A model generated the notes under the pieces. It searched no databases. It saw nothing but the letters and a program-made list of their open reading frames with translations, and was not told where the DNA came from. Made by a program: the position numbers and the translations under genes. A stretch of DNA of 11,819 bases from Tissierellia bacterium (lineage in GTDB: Bacteria > Bacillota > Clostridia > Tissierellales > Tepidimicrobiaceae), in the NCBI GenBank assembly GCA_012798935.1, contig JAAZMG010000109.1, positions 1 through 11,819 of the forward strand, given 5' to 3'. Shown in pieces: positions 6,521-11,819 of the stretch (its first letter is position 1; each line of letters begins with the position of its first letter).

Positions 6521-7564
6521 ATGATGGATGATAGAAAGATAAAGGTTCTTCATGCTATAATTAATAGTTATATACTTAGTGCTGAACCTATTGGTTCTAG
6601 AACAATATCTAAGCAATATGATTTAGGTGTAAGTTCTGCTACAATAAGAAATGAGATGTCAGATTTGGAGGATTTAGGCTATCTTAACAAACCTCATACA
6701 TCTGCAGGTAGAGTACCCTCAGATAAAGCCTATAGATTATATGTAAATCAAATATTACAAGCAGAGAAATTAAAAATGGATATGAAGAAAAAAGATGAGA
6801 TAAAAAAAGTGCTGACTAAAGAATCTAAAGAAATGGATCAACTAATTCAAAATTCTGCAAAAATATTATCAGCTATTACTAGCTATACTGCTCTAGCTAT
6901 ATCACCTCAAATGAAACAGGCAAAACTAAAGCATATACAGTTAATATCTATAGATGAAGTAGAAATTTTAGTAGTTTTAGTTAGTGATTCAGGTATTGTT
7001 AAGAACACCATATTTCGGGTAGAGCAAAAAATACCAGAAGATCAATTAATAATTATATCCAACTTTCTTAATAATAAGTTAAAAGGTCTTACTATACAAG
7101 AAATAGGAAAAGCAATGGATAATGGGATATTTAAAGAAATGTATGATTTCAAGGAAATAATAGACAATATTATCCCTATAATTAATAAATCATTAGATGA
7201 AGCTGACAATGTTGAGGTATATGCTGATGGTGTTACTAAAATTTTTAATTTTCCTGAATATAAGGACTTAGATAGAGCAAAATCCTTTATATCCTTTATA
7301 GAGGATAAGGAGCTTTTAATAGAATTATTGCTAAGCGATAATTTGGATAATGGTCTAGAGATTACTATAGGAAATGAAAACATATATGAACCAATAAAGG
7401 ATTGTAGTTTAATAACTACAACATATAGATTGGCAGATATGACTATTGGGAAAATAGGTGTTATAGGACCAACTAGAATGGATTATTTTAAGGTAATAAA
7501 TGCTTTAAAATTATTTTCTGTTAACTTAACAGAAATATTAGATATGTTAATGGGGAAATCTTAA
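6521..7564 (+). CDS. hrcA: Heat-inducible transcription repressor HrcA
   Basis: HrcA represses class I heat-shock genes (the dnaK and groE operons) by binding CIRCE. Here it autoregulates its own operon. The N-terminal winged-helix domain (about 1-75) contains the recognition-helix region SSATIRNEMSDLE (38-50) and the strongly conserved GYLNKPHTSAGRVPSDKAYR (53-72). The GAF-like dimerisation region and inserted domain follow. The ATG at 6521 is chosen because GAGGTG (6509-6514) sits 6 bases before it, giving 347 residues, the usual family length. A longer in-frame GTG at 6479 lies inside the CIRCE right arm, has no ribosome binding site, and would add 14 atypical residues. A second ATG immediately follows (6524). 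Confidence 0.96.
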   Translation: MMDDRKIKVLHAIINSYILSAEPIGSRTISKQYDLGVSSATIRNEMSDLEDLGYLNKPHTSAGRVPSDKAYRLYVNQILQAEKLKMDMKKKDEIKKVLTKESKEMDQLIQNSAKILSAITSYTALAISPQMKQAKLKHIQLISIDEVEILVVLVSDSGIVKNTIFRVEQKIPEDQLIIISNFLNNKLKGLTIQEIGKAMDNGIFKEMYDFKEIIDNIIPIINKSLDEADNVEVYADGVTKIFNFPEYKDLDRAKSFISFIEDKELLIELLLSDNLDNGLEITIGNENIYEPIKDCSLITTTYRLADMTIGKIGVIGPTRMDYFKVINALKLFSVNLTEILDMLMGKS

Positions 7565-7584
7565 GTGTAATCAAGGTTTACACT
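7564..7584 (+). other. Small hairpin between hrcA and grpE (possible mRNA processing or stability element)
   Basis: AGTGTAA (7564-7570) and TTACACT (7578-7584) form a 7-bp stem with a 7-base loop, starting on the last base of the hrcA stop codon. The following sequence is ATATTTAAAA, not a T-run, so it is a poor terminator. In Bacillus subtilis the dnaK operon mRNA is reported to be cut between hrcA and grpE, giving a more stable grpE-dnaK-dnaJ message. This hairpin is in the equivalent place, but the function is inferred. Confidence 0.4.
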
Positions 7585-7617
7585 ATATTTAAAATTAGAC
7601 TAGCAAGAGGTGATTAA

Positions 7618-8166
7618 GTGGAAAAGAAGGAAGAGATAGCAAAAGAAGAATTAGAAGAGGAAATAATGGATAAGCCTGAAGAATGTCAGGCAGATGAAGA
7701 AGAACTAATAAAAGAAGAACAATTGGAAGACCAACTAAAGAAAAAGAATGAAGAAATAGAAGATTTAACCAATAGACTTTTAAGATTACAAGCAGATTTT
7801 ATGAATTATAAAAATAGGGTTGAAAAAGATAAGGAAACCATATTTTCTTATGCAACAGAAGATTTAATAAATCAATTATTACCTATACTGGACAATTTTG
7901 AAAGGGCTCTAGATAGTATAGAAAAAGAAGATGGCTTCTATGAAGGTGTTAAAATGATCTATGAACAAATTATAAAAGTACTTACCGATAATGGGCTTAA
8001 AGAGATTGAATGTATAGGTAAATGTTTTGACCCTAATTTGCATCATGCAGTTTTTATGGAAGAGTCTAAAGATTCAGAAGAAGGAATTATATTAGAAGTT
8101 CTTCAAAAAGGATATATGCTAAAGGATAAAGTTATAAGACCAAGTATGGTCAAGGTAGCAAAATAA
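7618..8166 (+). CDS. grpE: GrpE, nucleotide exchange factor of DnaK
   Basis: GrpE is a homodimer that releases ADP from DnaK, resetting the chaperone cycle. The product has 182 residues. The N-terminus (1-45) is highly acidic and disordered-looking. It leads into a long coiled-coil helix (about 35-75) containing the family block LRLQADFMNYKNR (55-67). A four-helix region with LLPILDNFERAL (87-98) follows, then the C-terminal beta-wing domain with GKCFDPNLHHAVF (134-146) and VLQKGYMLKDKVIRPSMV (161-178). Translation starts at GTG 7618, preceded by AGAGGTG (7606-7612). No internal ATG has a comparable site. It sits 53 bases after hrcA and 25 bases before dnaK. Confidence 0.96.
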   Translation: MEKKEEIAKEELEEEIMDKPEECQADEEELIKEEQLEDQLKKKNEEIEDLTNRLLRLQADFMNYKNRVEKDKETIFSYATEDLINQLLPILDNFERALDSIEKEDGFYEGVKMIYEQIIKVLTDNGLKEIECIGKCFDPNLHHAVFMEESKDSEEGIILEVLQKGYMLKDKVIRPSMVKVAK

Positions 8167-8191
8167 TATAATATTTTAAGGAGGAATTCAA

Positions 8192-10015
8192 ATGGGAAAA
8201 ATAATTGGTATTGATTTAGGGACTACAAATTCATGCGTAGCTGTTATTGAAGGTGGAGAACCTATTATTATTCCTAATGCAGAAGGGAATAGAACTACTC
8301 CATCAGTAGTAGCATTTACTAAAGATGGAGAAAGATTAGTTGGAGAAACTGCAAAAAGACAAGCTATCACTAATCCAGATAAGACAATAATGTCCATTAA
8401 AAGGGAGATGGGCAAAGATTATAAAAAGAATATAGATGGAAAAGATTATGCTCCACAGGATATATCTGCTATGATTTTACAAAAGATCAAAACCGATGCG
8501 GAGAATTATTTAGGTGAAACTATAACCGATGCAGTAATTACAGTGCCGGCATATTTTACCGATAGTCAAAGACAAGCAACTAAGGATGCAGGGAAGATAG
8601 CTGGACTAAATGTGCAAAGGATAATAAACGAACCTACGGCAGCAGCGCTAGCTTATGGTATGGATAAAGATGAAGGGCAAAACAAGATTATGGTATTTGA
8701 TTTAGGCGGTGGAACCTTTGACGTTTCAATCCTAGAGTTGGGAGATGGAGTATTTGAGGTATTAGCTACTAGAGGAAATAACCGTCTAGGTGGGGATGAT
8801 TTCGATCAGGCTTTAATTGACTATATAGCAGAACAATTTAAAAAAGAAAATGGAATAGATTTGAGACAGGATAATATGTCACTGCAAAGATTAAAAGAAG
8901 CAGCAGAAAAGGCTAAAAAGGAATTATCATCTACTATGTCAACAAATATAAATTTACCATTTATAACTGCTTCAGCTGCAGGCCCATTACATTTAAATAT
9001 GGATATTACTAGGGCTAAATTTCAAGAGTTAACTTCTTATTTAGTAGATAAAACTTTGGAGCCAGTTAGAGCAGCTATAAAGGATGCAGGACTTCAACCG
9101 AATGATATAGAAAAGGTAATACTTGTTGGAGGTTCAACAAGAATACCAGCGGTACAAGAAGCAGTTAAAAGGGTAGTAGGAAAAGAACCGCAAAAGGATA
9201 TAAATCCAGATGAGTGTGTAGCTATAGGTGCAGCTATACAAGGTGGAGTATTAAGTGGAGAAGTAAAAGATTTACTATTATTGGATGTAACCCCATTATC
9301 TTTAGGGATAGAAACTTTAGGCGGAGTAAGTACTAAATTGATTGAAAGAAATACAACTATACCTACGAGGAAGAGTCAAATATTTACTACAGCTGCAAAT
9401 AGTCAAACTTCTGTAGATATTCATGTACTCCAAGGAGAAAGAGAAATGGCCAGTGATAATATTACATTAGGTAGATTTCAACTTACTGGTATACCACCAG
9501 CACCAAGGGGAGTACCTCAAATAGAGGTAACCTTTGATATAGATGCCAATGGTATAGTTAATGTCTCTGCCAAAGATTTAGGAACAGGAAAGGAACAAAA
9601 AATTACTATTACCGCATCAACCAATCTTTCAGATGAAGAGATAGAGAAAAAGATAAAAGAAGCAGAAAAATTTGCTGAAGAGGATAAGAAGAAAAAAGAA
9701 GCTATTGAAATAAGAAACAATGCGGATTCAATGGTATATCAAACAGAAAATACTTTAAAAGAACTAGAAGGAAAGATTTCTGAAGATGAAAAGTCAAAGG
9801 TTCAAGATAAATTAGATCAGTTAAAGAAAGCATTAGAGGGAGATAATATAGAAGAGATTAAAACAAAGACAGAAGAGTTGACTCAAGAATTCTATAGTAT
9901 ATCTCAAAAAATGTATGAACAGTCCCAAGGCCAAGATGCTGAGCCAGGTGAAGGAAACAAGGACGATGATGATGTAGTAGATGCAGATTATGAAGTAATG
10001 GACGATGATGAATAA
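8192..10015 (+). CDS. dnaK: Hsp70 chaperone DnaK
   Basis: DnaK is the ATP-driven Hsp70 that folds and protects proteins with DnaJ and GrpE. The product has 607 residues, the usual Gram-positive length. The nucleotide-binding domain shows GIDLGTTNS (6-14), K70, RIINEPTAAALAYG (143-156), VFDLGGGTFDVS (168-179) and ILVGGSTRIPAVQ (310-322). The conserved hydrophobic linker DLLLLDVTPLSLG (360-372) joins it to the beta-sandwich peptide-binding domain (about 370-480). The alpha-helical lid and the acidic tail DDDDVVDADYEVMDDDE follow. The tail carries the EVxDxD-like ending typical of bacterial DnaK. AAGGAGG (8179-8185) precedes the ATG by 6 bases. A strong terminator follows, so dnaK may be expressed well above dnaJ. 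Confidence 0.99.
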   Translation: MGKIIGIDLGTTNSCVAVIEGGEPIIIPNAEGNRTTPSVVAFTKDGERLVGETAKRQAITNPDKTIMSIKREMGKDYKKNIDGKDYAPQDISAMILQKIKTDAENYLGETITDAVITVPAYFTDSQRQATKDAGKIAGLNVQRIINEPTAAALAYGMDKDEGQNKIMVFDLGGGTFDVSILELGDGVFEVLATRGNNRLGGDDFDQALIDYIAEQFKKENGIDLRQDNMSLQRLKEAAEKAKKELSSTMSTNINLPFITASAAGPLHLNMDITRAKFQELTSYLVDKTLEPVRAAIKDAGLQPNDIEKVILVGGSTRIPAVQEAVKRVVGKEPQKDINPDECVAIGAAIQGGVLSGEVKDLLLLDVTPLSLGIETLGGVSTKLIERNTTIPTRKSQIFTTAANSQTSVDIHVLQGEREMASDNITLGRFQLTGIPPAPRGVPQIEVTFDIDANGIVNVSAKDLGTGKEQKITITASTNLSDEEIEKKIKEAEKFAEEDKKKKEAIEIRNNADSMVYQTENTLKELEGKISEDEKSKVQDKLDQLKKALEGDNIEEIKTKTEELTQEFYSISQKMYEQSQGQDAEPGEGNKDDDDVVDADYEVMDDDE

Positions 10016-10027
10016 ATTACTGCAAGG

Positions 10028-10063
10028 TCAAAGCTAAATCCCTTGGATTTAGCTTTGATTTTT
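10028..10063 (+). terminator. Strong Rho-independent terminator between dnaK and dnaJ
   Basis: Fourteen perfect base pairs (10028-10041 with 10045-10058), closed by the tight loop CTT, are followed by TTTTT (10059-10063). Two G/C pairs sit at the loop end and one GC step lies mid-stem (AAAGCT/AGCTTT). It starts 12 bases after the dnaK stop and lies 46 bases before dnaJ. Inside an operon this would act as an attenuator, lowering dnaJ relative to dnaK. Confidence 0.85.
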
Positions 10064-10109
10064 GAAGATTTATAAAAAGGTATATATCGATTGAAGGCAG
10101 GTGTATGGA

Positions 10110-11240
10110 TTGAAAGATTATTATGAGATACTAAATATATCAAAAAATGCCAGTGAAGATGAAATAAAAGCTTCCTTTAGAACTTTGGCAAAAAAATATC
10201 ATCCTGATTTAAATCCAAATGATAAAGAAGCTGAACAAAGATTTAAGGAGATAAATGAAGCTTATGAGGTATTAGGTGATGCAGATAAAAGAAAAAAGTA
10301 TGATACCTTTGGCCATGCAGGAGTAAATGGGCAAGGAGGGTATAATCAAGATTTTGGCGGGTTTGGTGATATATTTGATGATATATTTGATATATTTGGT
10401 GGTGGATTTGGCAGTGGCTATGGTCAAACTTCTTCAAGAAGAAGAGGACCCTCTAAAGGTGCAGATTTAAGATATAATTTAAATCTAGATTTTAAGGAGG
10501 CAGTTTTTGGTATAGAAAAGGAAATACAGATTAGAAAATCAGAGAACTGTGGGAACTGCGATGGAACAGGGGTAAAACCAGGGAGTAGCAAAGAAACTTG
10601 CGGTAAATGTAATGGGTCGGGAGAAGTTAGATATGCTCAACAAAGTCCTTTTGGTCAATTCGTTAGAGTAGCTACCTGTGATGAATGTAATGGTACAGGA
10701 GAAATTATTAAAGAAAAGTGTGCCAATTGTTCAGGTACAGGGAAGGAAATTAAAAACAGAAAAATAAAAGTAAAAATTCCTGCTGGCGTTGATACTGGTT
10801 CTATTATATCAATACAGGGTGAAGGAGAAGCAGGTGAAAGAGGGGGACCATCAGGAGATCTGTTTATCTATATAACTGTAAGAGAACATGATGTATTTAA
10901 AAGAAAAGGAAATGATATATATTTCACAGTTCCTATATCCTTTGTAGAAGCATCCCTTGGGGCAGAAATTGAAATACCTACACTGGATGGAACCATTAAA
11001 TATAGCATTCCAGAAGGTACTCAGACAGGAACTCAGTTTAGACTTAAAAACAAAGGGGTACCAAATGTAAGAGGCATAGGGAAAGGTGATATATACTTTA
11101 AAGTGAAGGTTCAAGTGCCTAAAAAACTAACGGAAAGACAAAAAGAAATATTAAAGCAATTTGCTAAAGAAGGTGGGGAAAGCCATAAGGACGTCAAAAA
11201 AGGATTTTTGGGGAAAATGAAAGATGCTTTTGGAAATTAA
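10110..11240 (+). CDS. dnaJ: Hsp40 co-chaperone DnaJ
   Basis: DnaJ delivers substrates to DnaK and stimulates its ATPase. The J domain (1-66) has YHPD with HPD at 31-33. The Gly/Phe region (about 70-105) contains the repetitive DIFDDIFDIFGGGFG. The zinc-binding region has four intact CxxCxGxG repeats, with cysteine pairs 147/150, 164/167, 190/193 and 204/207. The C-terminal substrate-binding domains follow, with KVKIPAGVDTGS and GDLFIYITV. TTG at 10110 is preferred as the start. AGGTG (10099-10103) lies 6 bases upstream, and the protein then begins MKDYYEIL as most DnaJ do, at 376 residues. The in-frame GTG at 10101 would add three residues (total 379) but overlaps that ribosome binding site. 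It follows a strong terminator, so it needs read-through or an unseen promoter. Confidence 0.96.
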   Translation: MKDYYEILNISKNASEDEIKASFRTLAKKYHPDLNPNDKEAEQRFKEINEAYEVLGDADKRKKYDTFGHAGVNGQGGYNQDFGGFGDIFDDIFDIFGGGFGSGYGQTSSRRRGPSKGADLRYNLNLDFKEAVFGIEKEIQIRKSENCGNCDGTGVKPGSSKETCGKCNGSGEVRYAQQSPFGQFVRVATCDECNGTGEIIKEKCANCSGTGKEIKNRKIKVKIPAGVDTGSIISIQGEGEAGERGGPSGDLFIYITVREHDVFKRKGNDIYFTVPISFVEASLGAEIEIPTLDGTIKYSIPEGTQTGTQFRLKNKGVPNVRGIGKGDIYFKVKVQVPKKLTERQKEILKQFAKEGGESHKDVKKGFLGKMKDAFGN

Positions 11241-11301
11241 TTCATCATTAAATATACAGTGATTATTTTTGGAGAATATGGTATTTATGCTGATTATGGG
11301 A

Positions 11302-11307
11302 TATAAT
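11302..11307 (+). promoter_or_regulatory. Possible -10 element upstream of prmA
   Basis: A perfect TATAAT lies 31 bases before the prmA ATG, but the -35 position at 17 bases (TGGTAT) is poor and there is no TG extension. No terminator is visible between dnaJ and prmA (11241-11338), so prmA may simply be the next gene in the operon. The site is kept only as a weak candidate. Confidence 0.25.
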
Positions 11308-11338
11308 ATCTTCAGATTTCAAAAAGGATGTGAAGGCT

Positions 11339-11819
11339 ATGAAATGGACTGAAGTTCAAATTAAAACTACAACGGAAGCAGAGGAAATGGTCATAAATGT
11401 AATGTATGATTTAGGAGTTACAGGGCTAGCTATAGAAGATCCAAAGGATATAATAGCATTTCAACAATCAGAAGAGGATTGGGATTTTATAGACCCTAGC
11501 CTTATAAAACAGGATTATGAAGAGGTTATAATAAAAGGCTATCTTCCAGAAAGTGAAGATCTAATAGATAGAATAGAGCTTATAAGGTATAGTATTGAGA
11601 AAAATCCCCCTGGCAATTTAAACAAAAGTTTAGGTCAGGTTACCATAGCAGAAGTATATGAAAAAGACTGGGCAGAGGCATGGAAAAAGTATTATAAACC
11701 CATTAAGATAGGAGAAAAAATTGTTATAAAACCCACATGGGAAGATTATGAAAAAAGAAATGGGGAGATTATTATTGAAATGGATCCAGGAATGGCCTTT
11801 GGTACAGGAACCCATGAAA
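11339..11819 (+). CDS. prmA: Ribosomal protein L11 methyltransferase PrmA (5' part, cut by the window end)
   Basis: PrmA uses S-adenosylmethionine to trimethylate ribosomal protein L11. The reading frame is open from ATG 11339 to the last base, covering 160 codons of an expected 300 or so. The N-terminal L11-recognition domain (about 1-70) begins MKWTEVQIKT. The linker contains EKDWAEAWKKYYKPIKIG (108-125), a strong family marker. The visible end DPGMAFGTGTHE (149-160) is the start of the methyltransferase SAM-binding domain, where the family reads DPGxAFGTGxHxT. A moderate purine-rich ribosome binding site (AAGGATGTGAAGG, 11324-11336) precedes the ATG. prmA directly follows dnaJ in many Firmicutes, supporting the call. 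The gene is incomplete only because the window ends. Confidence 0.93.
   Translation, partial: MKWTEVQIKTTTEAEEMVINVMYDLGVTGLAIEDPKDIIAFQQSEEDWDFIDPSLIKQDYEEVIIKGYLPESEDLIDRIELIRYSIEKNPPGNLNKSLGQVTIAEVYEKDWAEAWKKYYKPIKIGEKIVIKPTWEDYEKRNGEIIIEMDPGMAFGTGTHE

Noticed and set aside
11241..11338. Terminator or CIRCE between dnaJ and prmA
   Set aside because: The T5 run at 11266-11270 has no stable stem before it, and no TTAGCACTC-type repeat is present.

Overview
The window is low-GC, ATA/AGA-rich DNA from an endospore-forming Firmicute, most likely a clostridial or Tissierellia-type anaerobe. The evidence is the A+T-rich codon use, strong GGAGG-type ribosome binding sites, the sporulation genes gpr and spoIIP, a CIRCE-controlled hrcA-grpE-dnaK-dnaJ cluster, and a gene order close to the Bacillus subtilis rpsT-gpr-spoIIP-yqxA-lepA-hemW-hrcA-grpE-dnaK-dnaJ-prmA block. 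The genus assignment is only a guess. No mobile element, CRISPR array, rRNA or tRNA is visible, and almost all of the window is coding.

Layout. The left edge (1-64) looks like the divergent leader of a minus-strand gene, probably rpsT, whose TTG start would lie at bases 3-1. Then, all on the plus strand: gpr (forespore protease that degrades SASPs), spoIIP (septal and engulfment peptidoglycan hydrolase), lepB (type I signal peptidase), a small basic single-pass membrane protein, lepA (EF4), hemW (radical-SAM heme chaperone), hrcA, grpE, dnaK, dnaJ and the 5' part of prmA (L11 methyltransferase), which runs off the right edge.

Transcription units suggested by the sequence. (1) gpr, with spoIIP reached by read-through or by a sigma-E-like promoter in the intergenic region. 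(2) lepB plus the small membrane gene, from an extended -10 promoter at 2416-2424, ending at a strong terminator at 3299-3328. (3) lepA, from a near-consensus sigma-A promoter at 3326-3354, followed by a palindromic hairpin and then hemW, which has no visible promoter. (4) The heat-shock operon, from a TTGACA promoter overlapping a perfect CIRCE at 6459-6485. It contains a small hairpin between hrcA and grpE and a strong terminator between dnaK and dnaJ. prmA follows dnaJ with a possible -10 of its own.

The genes are conserved housekeeping and sporulation genes, and I see no undescribed multi-gene system. The most interesting signals lie between genes. A 17-pair inverted repeat between gpr and spoIIP buries the spoIIP ribosome binding site, and a plausible mother-cell promoter sits inside its loop. 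A similar, smaller hairpin buries the ribosome binding site of the gene after lepB. A strong terminator splits dnaK from dnaJ.
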